DNA from: Bin80 sp965116685
GTDB taxonomy: Bacteria > Bacteroidota > Rhodothermia > Rhodothermales > Bin80
DNA length: 64,000 nt
Assembly (NCBI GenBank): GCA_965116685.1
Contig: OZ220707.1
Coordinates: forward strand, 3,472,001 to 3,536,000
Direction of reading: 5' to 3'
Shown piece by piece: positions 35,861 to 44,162 of this stretch. Position numbers and translations under genes: made by a program. Position 1 is the first letter of the stretch. Each line of letters starts with the position of its first letter. The notes beneath the pieces were generated by a model that had not been told where the DNA came from, made no database searches, and saw only the letters and a program-made list of their open reading frames with translations.

Positions 35861-37579
35861 ATGGCAAAAACAAACGTGTTGAATACTCGCACGATTAACT
35901 ATATGGAGTTGATAGGTAATGGCAAATTATACAGCGTACCGCCATATCAACGCGATTATTCTTGGTCAGAAGAGGAGTGGGAAGATCTGTGGAATGATAT
36001 CGTCGGACTGATACCTGACACACAAGACCATCACTACATGGGGGCTTTAGTAATTCAGGGAAAAAGTGACCGTGAATTCATGGTCATTGACGGTCAGCAG
36101 CGATTAGCTACGTTAAGCCTGTTTGCGCTTGCCGTAATAAGCAAGTTGTACACTATGGCCGATCAGGAGATTGATCCTGACTCCAACAAAGAACGCGCGC
36201 AACAGCTTCGCAATCGCTTTATCGGAGAAAAAGATCCCGCATCACTCACCGAGAGTACCCGCCTCCTGTTGAACAATACAGATAACGACTTCTATCAAGA
36301 CTATCTAGTTCAACTGAAAAGACCTCTTAACCCAAGGAAGCTCCCGAAGTCGAATAAACTACTCTGGAAATGTTTCCTCTATTTTACAGAGCGACTTAAC
36401 GAACAGGGAGACCTGAGAACCGATGGAGAAGCTGTGGCTGGCATCCTGTCTGAGACTGCGGCACGCCAGCTACTGTTTATCCTTATAACAGTAGATGATG
36501 AACTGAATGCGTATACGGTCTTTGAGACTCTCAACGCGCGCGGTCTTGAACTTACAACAACGGATCTACTCAAGAATTATCTGTTCTCGCTGGTAAAAGT
36601 CCGCACCGATCTGGAAGCTCTTCAGCGCCGGTGGGCAAGCCTGATTGCAACCGTAGACCATGGTGGACGGTTTGTAGAATTTCTACGCTACCACCTGCTT
36701 TGCAAACAGAGCCAGATGCGAGTGCGAAGCCAGCGCCTTTTCAAGTTAGTACGAGACAGCACAAAATCGCAAGAGGACGTTTTTGCGCTTCTTGATGAAC
36801 TGGAAAGCAGAGCAGAACTGTTTGCGGCAGTCTCGGATCCGAACCATGGTTACTGGATGGAATTGTCCGACGCAAAACCTTATATCCGAGAACTTTGTCT
36901 TTTTCGGGTACGTCAGATGCTGCCGCTCGTGTTCGCCGCTTGGGAGGGTTTTTCAAAAGAGGATTTTGTACGAGTGCTGAAACTCGTAAGCGTCACTTCG
37001 TTTCGCTATAACGTGATCAGCAGTCTTAATACCAATGTGCTTGAACGCGTCTATCCCAATGCCGCAAGAGCAATTATAGCCGGGGATGCAACATCTCCAG
37101 CAGATGTGTTCAAACTCATTAAGCCAATTTATGTAGATGACGAAAAAATGCATCAAGACTTCTCACTCCTTGTGATCAATCCCCGCGGTCAAAAGAAAAA
37201 ATTGACGAAATACATTCTCGCACGACTTGAACAGGATGCCAGTGGACGCTCTTGTGATTTTGTAACAGACCCTGGAACAGTTGAACATATTCTACCCGAA
37301 AATCCGATGGAAGCATGGGATGAAACTTTCCCGTCTGGACTTCAGGAAACCTCAGTGTATCGCCTCGGCAATCTAACTCTTCTTGATTCATCCGAGAACA
37401 AAGAAATCAGTAATGCAACGTATGATGAAAAATTAGATGCGTATAAAAACAGCGCATATGCTCTTACCAGAGCGATTCCCAAGACCGCACCCGAGGAGTG
37501 GACACCCGAATTAGTGAACAAACGACAGCAACAACTCGCGAGGAGGGCTGTGCATTTGTGGAGATCAGGCTTTGTCTGA
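35861..37579 (+). CDS. GmrSD-like DUF262/DUF1524 protein
   Basis: A single chain of about 572 residues carrying both halves of the GmrS/GmrD system. The N-terminal DUF262 (ParB-like nucleotide-binding) part has YSVPPYQRDYSW near residue 25 and MVIDGQQRLATLSLFA near residue 75. The middle has FETLNARGLELTTTDLLKNY. The C-terminal DUF1524 part (His-Me/HNH nuclease type) has GTVEHILPENP near residue 477 and YRLGNLTLLDSSENKEISN near 505. GmrSD enzymes cut DNA with glucosylated hydroxymethylcytosine and act against phages; many relatives are unstudied. It lies between an ISL3 element and a group II intron remnant, so it was probably acquired. An alternative GTG start is one codon upstream. Confidence 0.9.
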   Translation: MAKTNVLNTRTINYMELIGNGKLYSVPPYQRDYSWSEEEWEDLWNDIVGLIPDTQDHHYMGALVIQGKSDREFMVIDGQQRLATLSLFALAVISKLYTMADQEIDPDSNKERAQQLRNRFIGEKDPASLTESTRLLLNNTDNDFYQDYLVQLKRPLNPRKLPKSNKLLWKCFLYFTERLNEQGDLRTDGEAVAGILSETAARQLLFILITVDDELNAYTVFETLNARGLELTTTDLLKNYLFSLVKVRTDLEALQRRWASLIATVDHGGRFVEFLRYHLLCKQSQMRVRSQRLFKLVRDSTKSQEDVFALLDELESRAELFAAVSDPNHGYWMELSDAKPYIRELCLFRVRQMLPLVFAAWEGFSKEDFVRVLKLVSVTSFRYNVISSLNTNVLERVYPNAARAIIAGDATSPADVFKLIKPIYVDDEKMHQDFSLLVINPRGQKKKLTKYILARLEQDASGRSCDFVTDPGTVEHILPENPMEAWDETFPSGLQETSVYRLGNLTLLDSSENKEISNATYDEKLDAYKNSAYALTRAIPKTAPEEWTPELVNKRQQQLARRAVHLWRSGFV

Positions 37580-37734
37580 AACTGTAGCAGGCTTATACAA
37601 TCGTCCGGTCTCCATGGCACACATGCAGTCAAGAGTTCGGTACGGTGCTTATGTTCTGCAGATCATTCGCTTTTGTTGTTCACACACCCTTTTACAGGTT
37701 CCCATAAGTTGCCTCCGGCATCCTGCTCGTCAAA
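37580..37734. other. Sequence downstream of the GmrSD-like gene
   Basis: No gene is seen. On the minus strand it would be the 3' flank of the group II intron remnant. Confidence 0.3.
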
Positions 37735-37940
37735 TCGGACGCACGGTCTTCTCACATCCGACTTTCAGTTGAACTCATGCCTCCGCCCACGAGAAGTTCT
37801 TCGTCCTCACCGCAAGATATTGTAGACCATAGGTTTCCCATAGCCTGATATCCGAGAGGTACACATACTTCCCAGACTTCATCTTGTGGTTTCTGACAGA
37901 ACTACTGTTGTAAGCCTCTGCGTTGAGTGACGACCAATTA
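37735..37940 (-). pseudogene. 3' end of a group II intron: RT C-terminus and domain V-like hairpin
   Basis: On the minus strand a frame ends at 37775 with YLSDIRLWETYGLQYLAV and then FSWAEA, like the last residues of group II intron maturases. It follows without a start from about 37940. Directly after the stop, about 37770-37735, comes GTCGGATGTGAGAAGACCGT and then GCGTCCGAT, a hairpin of the length and shape of domain V with a GAGA-type loop. It belongs to another intron type than the copies at 12.5-15 kb, whose domain V differs. The 5' part is missing; the PspC gene begins right after it. Confidence 0.55.
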
Positions 37941-37977
37941 ATAGAATCCTCCCGTGCAAAGACGACTCTGACCGAGG

Positions 37978-38598
37978 TTACGAAGAGGTCTTCGCTTTGT
38001 CATCAGGAGAAGGCATGAATATGGCCAGGAGTATGTAAGCGAATAGAGGAACTGTTCCCCCAGTGGCAATCAATGCGAGGATAAAGAGCACCCGAAACAA
38101 GGTCGCATCCATATTGATGTGCTGTGCAAGACCTCCACAGACTCCAGCCACATATTTTTTACGTGACTTAACGGGGAAATTCCATTTTGGCTTTTCCAGT
38201 TTTCCTGAAATACCAGGGTCTTTCCCACGAGCTTTCCGCTCTCGTCTTTGTCGTTTTAAGTGTGCCTTCCGTGTTTTCCTTGCTGCACGTTTACTTCGTC
38301 TGTGCCGTCCCGGGGAGAAGCCGAACAATATTACCAGAATCAGACCAATGAGAGGGAATAGGATAAAATAATCCTGAAAACCGTCCCCGGGTAGGATGCC
38401 AACCTGTTGTAGGAGAAAGAGAATAATTGCTCCCAGTAGTCCAAATCCCGCAACGAGTGACAAGTTCGGAAATCGCCGGGGTTTCTCCGAGGTGTCCTCG
38501 AAGAGAAGCTCTTCAAACTCTAGGTTGGAGATACTCTGAGATTCATGTTCTTCGTGCAGATCCGTAAACTCAGTCGTTTCTTTGACTCGACGCGGCAT
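37978..38598 (-). CDS. PspC-domain membrane protein with N-terminal extension
   Basis: A 206-residue protein. The N-terminal 45 residues are acidic and probably disordered, then come two membrane helices (LVAGFGLLGAIILFLLQQ and YFILFPLIGLILVILFGF), a strongly basic linker (residues about 95-135, many Arg and Lys), and a C-terminal PspC domain starting SRKKYVAGVCGGLAQHINMD with a third and fourth helix. It is likely an envelope-stress membrane protein; no partner is seen. It ends five bases from the formyl-THF cyclo-ligase gene on the same strand, so the two are cotranscribed. Confidence 0.85.
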   Translation of the reverse strand: MPRRVKETTEFTDLHEEHESQSISNLEFEELLFEDTSEKPRRFPNLSLVAGFGLLGAIILFLLQQVGILPGDGFQDYFILFPLIGLILVILFGFSPGRHRRSKRAARKTRKAHLKRQRRERKARGKDPGISGKLEKPKWNFPVKSRKKYVAGVCGGLAQHINMDATLFRVLFILALIATGGTVPLFAYILLAIFMPSPDDKAKTSS

Positions 38599-38603
38599 TC
38601 CGG

Positions 38604-39194
38604 CTAATTAAGTTTGAGCGTTTCGTTGGCAGTAATCAGACAGTCTACAGCAACATCATGTGGCTGGGTCAGAATCATCTCAACGAAACAGCTGTCCAGA
38701 CTCAGACCAATCTTGAACGCATCAACATACTCAAAGAGTCTATCATAATAGCCACCGCCATAGCCAATCCGGTGTCCTCGCCGGTCGAATCCAAGCCCAG
38801 GAACGAGGACGACATCAATGTCTTCGGCAGAAATTTCTGTGCGATCTTTGGGCTGGAGAATGTTCCACCGGTTCGGCATGAGTGTACGCTCGTGATCAAA
38901 ATGCCCCCAATGTATACGAGAGATTTTCGAATTCGGTTCAATGATGGGTAATAATACGGTGCATCCTCGGGCCCGCAGCCAGCAGTTGAGTGGTCGAAGA
39001 TCAATTTCACGTACTTCAAGTTTCGGCCAGTATGACAGGATGGTTTGGGCTTCCAGCAACTGAGGCACGGATGCGGCTTGGGAGATGATTTTCCGGCATT
39101 CCAGGCGGTAGTCTTCCCCTGCAATGAGCCGTCGCATGGAACGGCAATGGGCACGCAGGGCAGATTTCGTCAATATTTTTTCAGGTTTGGACAA
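38604..39194 (-). CDS. 5-formyltetrahydrofolate cyclo-ligase
   Basis: A 196-residue enzyme that converts 5-formyl-THF to 5,10-methenyl-THF with ATP. Conserved blocks are KSALRAHCRSMRRLI at the start, ILSYWPKLEVREIDL, and the signature DVVLVPGLGFDRRGHRIGYG with the following GGGYYDR. LTQPHDVAVDCLIT is the typical C-terminal end. It is divergent from ffh, which begins about 130 bp away on the other strand, and precedes the PspC gene. Confidence 0.93.
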   Translation of the reverse strand: MSKPEKILTKSALRAHCRSMRRLIAGEDYRLECRKIISQAASVPQLLEAQTILSYWPKLEVREIDLRPLNCWLRARGCTVLLPIIEPNSKISRIHWGHFDHERTLMPNRWNILQPKDRTEISAEDIDVVLVPGLGFDRRGHRIGYGGGYYDRLFEYVDAFKIGLSLDSCFVEMILTQPHDVAVDCLITANETLKLN

Positions 39195-39327
39195 AATTCA
39201 GAAGAAAATATATGAAAATCAGGGCGGACCCCCTTTTTTCGTGATCAAGAACCGCTCTTCGGTAGTACAACTCTGCTATTCTCAGTAAATTACCTGTTTC
39301 TATCGAGATTTAGGTACCGAAATCTCC

Positions 39328-40683
39328 ATGTTTGAAAATCTCTCCCAGCGATTAGAAGGAGCGATCAAGAGTCTTACGGGGCGAGGTCGCATTACCGAAC
39401 TCAATATTGCAGAGTCAATGAGTGAGGTACGGCGTGCACTCCTTGAGGCAGATGTAAACTATCAGGTTGCGCGAAACTTCACTAATCGAGTCAAAGAGAA
39501 GGCACTTGGTGATCGGGTTTTACGATCGGTAGCCCCCGGTCAGATGATCGTCAAGATCGTCTACGACGAGATTTCCCGCCTCCTGGGAGGCAATGCTGAG
39601 GAGATCAATCTTGGGGATAAACCTCCGGCAGTCATACTCATCGCTGGATTGCAGGGTTCGGGAAAAACCACCTTCAGTGCAAAGCTGGCCCTGTATCTAC
39701 AATCCAAGGGGCGTGTCCCTATTCTGGCGGCAGCAGATGTATACAGACCTGCAGCCGTTGATCAATTGAGCCGGCTTGGCGAAGAGATCAATGTGCCCGT
39801 GTACAGCATAACCGAAGACGATGGCAGCGTTCTGCAGGATGCGCCGCGTGTGGCGAGGGAAGCGGTGATACATGCCCGGAAACAGGCCCGTGATACGGTC
39901 ATCATTGATACTGCGGGTCGACTGCATGTGGATGAGCGCATGATGACGGAAGTGGCCGACATCAAACGACTGGTCGAGCCGACCGAAATACTTTTTGTCG
40001 TGGACAGCATGACAGGGCAGGATGCCGTCAATACAGCACGCGAGTTTAATACCCGGCTTAATTTTGATGGCGTCGTTCTGACCAAGCTTGATGGAGATAC
40101 CCGTGGGGGGGCTGCATTATCTGTACGCTCCGTCGTGGATAAGCCGATCAAGTTTGCTTCAACGGGGGAAAAGCTTGATCAACTCACTCCGTTTTTCCCT
40201 GACCGGTTGGCACGGCGCATTCTCGGAATGGGGGATGTCGTCAGTCTCGTTGAAAAAGCCCAGGAGCAGTATGATGAGAAACAGGCGGAAACGCTGCGCC
40301 GGAAAATCCAAAAACAGTCCTTTGACCTAGAGGATTTTTATCAACAACTCCAGAAACTCAAATCCATGGGTTCGTTGACAGATGTACTGGGTATGGTTCC
40401 GGGGCTTGGAAAACAACTCAAAGATGTATCCGTCGAAGAGGATGGATTGGCCCAGACGGAGGCATTGATTTTAAGTATGACGCCATGGGAGCGCAGGCAT
40501 CCCGATGGAATTGATAGTAGCCGCAGGCGCCGCATTGCGGTCGGCAGCGGTTTGGAAGTCAGAGATCTGAATCAACTCTTGCGCCAATTCAGACAAATGC
40601 GCAAGCTCATGAAACGGATGCAGACAAAAGCAAGTAAGGGGAGACCGGTGGACTTGTCCGCGTTGTTGCAGGCAGCGCGATAA
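39328..40683 (+). CDS. ffh: Signal recognition particle GTPase Ffh
   Basis: A 451-residue SRP54-type GTPase that targets nascent membrane proteins together with the 4.5S RNA. The N domain begins MFENLSQRLEGAIKSL. The G domain has the P-loop GLQGSGKTTFSAKLA near residue 113, DTAGRLHVDE near 191, and TKLDGD near 251. The C-terminal methionine-rich M domain has GMVPGLGKQLK, SMTPWERRHP and LRQFRQMRKLMKRMQ. First gene of the ribosome and tRNA cluster ffh-rpsP-rimM-trmD-rplS, an order typical for many bacteria. The SRP RNA gene is not in the window. Confidence 0.97.
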   Translation: MFENLSQRLEGAIKSLTGRGRITELNIAESMSEVRRALLEADVNYQVARNFTNRVKEKALGDRVLRSVAPGQMIVKIVYDEISRLLGGNAEEINLGDKPPAVILIAGLQGSGKTTFSAKLALYLQSKGRVPILAAADVYRPAAVDQLSRLGEEINVPVYSITEDDGSVLQDAPRVAREAVIHARKQARDTVIIDTAGRLHVDERMMTEVADIKRLVEPTEILFVVDSMTGQDAVNTAREFNTRLNFDGVVLTKLDGDTRGGAALSVRSVVDKPIKFASTGEKLDQLTPFFPDRLARRILGMGDVVSLVEKAQEQYDEKQAETLRRKIQKQSFDLEDFYQQLQKLKSMGSLTDVLGMVPGLGKQLKDVSVEEDGLAQTEALILSMTPWERRHPDGIDSSRRRRIAVGSGLEVRDLNQLLRQFRQMRKLMKRMQTKASKGRPVDLSALLQAAR

Positions 40684-40711
40684 CATTCAATAATAAAACG
40701 TAAATAGAAAG

Positions 40712-41272
40712 GTGGCAGTAAAAATTAGATTACGCCGTATGGGGCGAAAAAAGAAGCCGATCTGGGCTGTAGTTGCGGCAGACTCGCGTGCACCGCGGGA
40801 TGGTAGATTTATTGAGGACCTCGGTCGGTATTATCCGCTGGAAGAACCAGCACGTGTCGAACTCAAAGACGACCGTATCAGATACTGGCTTAAGGTAGGT
40901 GCTCAGCCGACCGATACGGTGCGAAGCCTGCTCAGCCAACAAGGGGTTCTTCTGGGGTTACATATGGAGCACAAGGGTGCTGAACCGGATGCAATTACTG
41001 AGGCGGTGGCGGCGCATCGGCAATATCGTCAGGATAAGATTAAGGTCTCCGCCAAGGTAACCGCATCTGAGCTTCGTCAGCAGGCACTGGATGCCGAAGA
41101 AAAAGTGGCTGCAAAGCGCGAGGCGGAATTACTTGAAAAACGAAAAAAAGCTGCAGCCGCCGCCGCAGAGGCGAAAGCTCGCGAGCAAGAAGCAATTGCT
41201 GAAAAAGAGGTCGCTGCCGAAAAGGAAGCAGTTGCTGAAAAAGAAGACAAACCGTCTGAATCATCGGCGTAA
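40712..41272 (+). CDS. rpsP: 30S ribosomal protein S16 with long C-terminal extension
   Basis: The first 80 residues (VKIRLRRMGRKKKPIWAVV, DGRFIEDLGRYYPLEEP) are S16. It starts at a GTG, with AGAAAGG just before it. The total of 186 residues is about twice the usual 80-90; the extra part is rich in Ala, Glu and Lys (long runs of charged heptads, residues about 105-186) and should form a helix or coiled coil. Such extensions are known in Bacteroidota S16. It lies between ffh and rimM, 28 bp after ffh. Confidence 0.95.
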   Translation: MAVKIRLRRMGRKKKPIWAVVAADSRAPRDGRFIEDLGRYYPLEEPARVELKDDRIRYWLKVGAQPTDTVRSLLSQQGVLLGLHMEHKGAEPDAITEAVAAHRQYRQDKIKVSAKVTASELRQQALDAEEKVAAKREAELLEKRKKAAAAAAEAKAREQEAIAEKEVAAEKEAVAEKEDKPSESSA

Positions 41273-41284
41273 AAGAAATCGTAA

Positions 41285-41830
41285 ATGTTTGATGGGGCTT
41301 TTTCGCCAGACAACCTCGTGCTGATTGGACGAATTGTCCGAACGCATGGATTGAAAGGTGAATGTAAAGTAGTCCCCGAAAGTGATGATCCAAACCGGTT
41401 GCAAAACTTAAAGAGGATTTGGCTGGGAGATACGCCACAGACCGCACAACCTTACGACGTAGAGAGTACCCGGTTACAGAACTCCAAACGTGGTACGACA
41501 ATATTGATGCAATTTGCAGGAATACATACAGTGACCGACGCACAAGGCTTGGGCAGGCCACTAGTCTTTGCAGACCTGAATGATCTGCCGCCTTTGCAGC
41601 CGGGGGAGTTCTTTCTGCATGACCTGATTGGGGTCGAAGTTGTGACTGATGCGGGGGAGTCGGTTGGCGTCCTGAAAGATGTATGGGATACGCGAAGTCA
41701 CTATTTGTATCTCATTGAACGTCCAGGACAAAGAGAAGCGCTGATTCCTGCAGTCCCTGCATTCATCGTATCAACGGATGTCAACCGGAGGCGTATGGTG
41801 ATCCGAACCGTGGAGGGGCTTTTAGACTAG
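41285..41830 (+). CDS. rimM: 16S rRNA processing protein RimM
   Basis: A 181-residue assembly factor for the 30S head that binds S19. The N-terminal RimM domain has IGRIVRTHGLKGECKVVP, with the usual GLKGE. The linker GEFFLHDLIGVEVV leads to the PRC-barrel domain (DAGESVGVLKDVW), which ends LIPAVPAFI. It lies 12 bp after rpsP and 7 bp before trmD, as in most bacteria. Confidence 0.95.
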   Translation: MFDGAFSPDNLVLIGRIVRTHGLKGECKVVPESDDPNRLQNLKRIWLGDTPQTAQPYDVESTRLQNSKRGTTILMQFAGIHTVTDAQGLGRPLVFADLNDLPPLQPGEFFLHDLIGVEVVTDAGESVGVLKDVWDTRSHYLYLIERPGQREALIPAVPAFIVSTDVNRRRMVIRTVEGLLD

Positions 41831-41837
41831 AAAGACC

Positions 41838-42524
41838 ATGCGAATCGACATTGTAACAGCATTGCCGAACCAGTTCAAGAAAGCACTTGACCTGACCGTG
41901 GTGCGCAGGGCGAAAGAGGATATCATGTTACATGTACATGATCTGCGGGTGTATGCCGAAGGACGGCATCAACAGATTGACGACCATCCTTATGGTGGGA
42001 GTGTCGGGATGGTGTTGAAACCAGAACCAATCTTTAGCTGCATTGAGGCGCTGAATCATCGTCCGGATGAGATCGTCTATTTAAGCCCAGATGGCGAGCC
42101 TTTTACCCAGTCTCTGGCAAATACACTCTCTCTCAAAAATCATCTCGTGCTGCTTGCGGGGCATTACAAAGGAGTGGATCACCGGGTGCGGGAAACGCTG
42201 GTGACACGGGAGATATCGGTGGGGGATTATGTACTCAGTGGTGGAGAACTTCCTGCACTTCTGGTCATGGATGCAGTCCTGCGGTTAATCCCCGGGGTGC
42301 TCGGAGATGCACAATCTGCTCTGGAAGACTCATTCCAAGATGGACTTCTTGGTGCTCCAGAGTATACACGCCCTGCTTCTTTCCGCGGGCTTCAGGTGCC
42401 GGAAGTACTTCGTAGTGGAAATCATAACAAAATTGCCGAATGGCGTGATCAAATTCGGCAACAGCGTACCCGGGAGCGGCGACCGGATCTCTGGCAACAG
42501 CACGCCGCAAAGGTTCAAACCTGA
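41838..42524 (+). CDS. trmD: tRNA (guanine-N1)-methyltransferase
   Basis: A 228-residue SPOUT enzyme that methylates G37 of tRNAs using S-adenosylmethionine. It shows DDHPYGGSVGMVLKPEPIF near residue 50, the knotted binding site LAGHYKGVDHRV, then ISVGDYVLSGGELPALLVMD and LPEYTRP-like GAPEYTRPASFRGL. It lies between rimM and rplS. Confidence 0.96.
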   Translation: MRIDIVTALPNQFKKALDLTVVRRAKEDIMLHVHDLRVYAEGRHQQIDDHPYGGSVGMVLKPEPIFSCIEALNHRPDEIVYLSPDGEPFTQSLANTLSLKNHLVLLAGHYKGVDHRVRETLVTREISVGDYVLSGGELPALLVMDAVLRLIPGVLGDAQSALEDSFQDGLLGAPEYTRPASFRGLQVPEVLRSGNHNKIAEWRDQIRQQRTRERRPDLWQQHAAKVQT

Positions 42525-42542
42525 CATTTAGCTCAAAGAATC

Positions 42543-42902
42543 ATGTCTAAAGATCTGCTGAAAATCGTAGAAACCACACAGTTACGTGAAGATTCGTTAC
42601 CGAATTTTGAAGCCGGAGATACGGTAGCCGTACATCTGCGTGTGACCGAAGGAGGAAAAGAACGCATACAGATTTTTCAAGGTACCGTCATCGCGATCCG
42701 TGGAGCAGGTGCCAACAAGACCTTTATGGTTAGAAAGATTTCTAGCGGTGTCGGGGTTGAGCGGGTTTTTCCGTTCCACTCCCCGAGAATCGCACGTGTG
42801 GAAGTCAAACGCTTTGGGAGAGTACGTCGAGCAAAGCTCTACTACCTCCGTGACCTGCGCGGTAAAGCCTCCCGTATCAAGGAACGCGTGCGGGATTCCT
42901 AG
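42543..42902 (+). CDS. rplS: 50S ribosomal protein L19
   Basis: A 119-residue ribosomal protein at the subunit interface. FEAGDTVAVHLRVTEGGKER, IQIFQGTVIAIRGAG and VGVERVFPFHSPRI are the conserved blocks, and KLYYLRDLRGKASRIKE closes the protein. It lies 18 bp after trmD, and mqnA begins 8 bp after it, so the cluster continues into menaquinone synthesis. Confidence 0.97.
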   Translation: MSKDLLKIVETTQLREDSLPNFEAGDTVAVHLRVTEGGKERIQIFQGTVIAIRGAGANKTFMVRKISSGVGVERVFPFHSPRIARVEVKRFGRVRRAKLYYLRDLRGKASRIKERVRDS

Positions 42903-42910
42903 AATTGCCG

Positions 42911-43702
42911 ATGCAATTGGCGTTCTGGGATTTTCCATCGACGAAATGCCTTGAGTTTGCTGCTCAATCACTGTGCAGGGAGACAGAGAAGCATTCTGCC
43001 TCATATTGTGTAGATTTATTGCGTCAGCAACAAGTTGATATTGCCCTGTTGCCGGTGACTACTGTACTCGCGGCGGTAGAGGAATTTGATATTATACCTG
43101 GTGGGGCAGTATCCTCATGGGGGTACCCGTTCGCACGGTTGCGCATTCATCAAGATCTCCAACAGGCTAAAGTATTGAAATCCATCCCTCGCCAGAAGCT
43201 CGAAGAATTCATGGCAAGAGTAATTCTCAAAGAGCATTATGGGCGGCAGGTTCAGGTCGTCTTTGATGGAGAAGCCGACATTGAGTTGCTCCCGGAATCG
43301 ACATCACTGCTCCAGGTCGAAGATCCAGATACACTGGATATTGGGCAGGAGTGGTATGAGCTTGCGCAATACCCGATGGTGTGGGGCGTATACGCTTGTT
43401 TGAAAGGGACAGGGACCGATCTAATGACCCAATCGCTGATTGAACTCACAAAAGAGGCTGAAACTGTTGCGCAACAATGGGGGGCTCGTTCAGACTCGCC
43501 GGAAAACAAGTTTTTCGGTGAAAGCCTCCGGCTGCGCCTGGATAATCTGACCGTTGCTGGACTTACTGCAATCCGGGAATACATGTATTATTACGGGATG
43601 ACAAAAGATCTGGTACCACTCCCAATATTTGCATCAGAACATGCACAGCAGTTGCCATGGTGGGGGCAGGATACGGGGCAGGCCGGAGAAGAGGAGTTAT
43701 GA
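42911..43702 (+). CDS. mqnA: Chorismate dehydratase MqnA (futalosine pathway)
   Basis: A periplasmic-binding-protein-fold enzyme of about 263 residues that removes water from chorismate to give 3-[(1-carboxyvinyl)oxy]benzoate, the first step of the futalosine route to menaquinone. VDIALLPVTTVLAA and DIIPGGAVSSWGYPFARLRI correspond to the MqnA core, and YPMVWGVYAC lies near residue 155. ATG 42911 is taken as the start; a TTG two codons earlier is possible. It lacks a signal peptide. No other mqn gene is in the window. The sequence is rather divergent, so MqnA is a family-level call. Confidence 0.75.
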   Translation: MQLAFWDFPSTKCLEFAAQSLCRETEKHSASYCVDLLRQQQVDIALLPVTTVLAAVEEFDIIPGGAVSSWGYPFARLRIHQDLQQAKVLKSIPRQKLEEFMARVILKEHYGRQVQVVFDGEADIELLPESTSLLQVEDPDTLDIGQEWYELAQYPMVWGVYACLKGTGTDLMTQSLIELTKEAETVAQQWGARSDSPENKFFGESLRLRLDNLTVAGLTAIREYMYYYGMTKDLVPLPIFASEHAQQLPWWGQDTGQAGEEEL

Positions 43703-43705
43703 GAA

Positions 43706-44161
43706 ATGGGAAATCCAAAATCAACCTTGGCAGGCAATCGTCGGGCTCGGCGACAGTATCATATTCTGGATACCATTGAAGCCGGGATGGTACTGGTTGG
43801 AACCGAGGTGAAATCAATTCGTGACGGACGCGTGAGCTTGGCAGAAGCATGGTGCAAAATTGAGCAGCAGGAGATATTCCTGGTTGATGCGCATATCTCA
43901 CACTATAAGCATGGGAACCTTAATAATCATGACCCCCTGCGGCCCCGAAAACTCCTGTTGCATCGTAAAGAAATTGCACGTTTGCAAAAAGCAGTTGAAC
44001 AAAAGGGCAATACATTAATCCCGCTCAGATTTTACCTGAATCACGGTAAGATTAAGGTAGAAATTGCCATCGCCCAGGGGAAAAAACTCTTTGACAAACG
44101 GGCGGACATGGCAGAGCGGGATACGAAGCGAGAATTGGAACGAACTCTGAAGCAATACTGA
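43706..44161 (+). CDS. smpB: SsrA-binding protein SmpB
   Basis: A 151-residue protein that binds tmRNA for trans-translation rescue of stalled ribosomes. NRRARRQYHILDTIEAG and then LVGTEVKSIRDGRVSLAEAW are the core, followed by HKHGN-like HYKHGNLNNHDPLRPRKLLL. The C-terminal basic tail (KKLFDKRADMAERDTKRELE) is complete. It follows mqnA by three bases and is followed by tyrS one base after its stop. Confidence 0.97.
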   Translation: MGNPKSTLAGNRRARRQYHILDTIEAGMVLVGTEVKSIRDGRVSLAEAWCKIEQQEIFLVDAHISHYKHGNLNNHDPLRPRKLLLHRKEIARLQKAVEQKGNTLIPLRFYLNHGKIKVEIAIAQGKKLFDKRADMAERDTKRELERTLKQY

Positions 44162-44162
44162 C

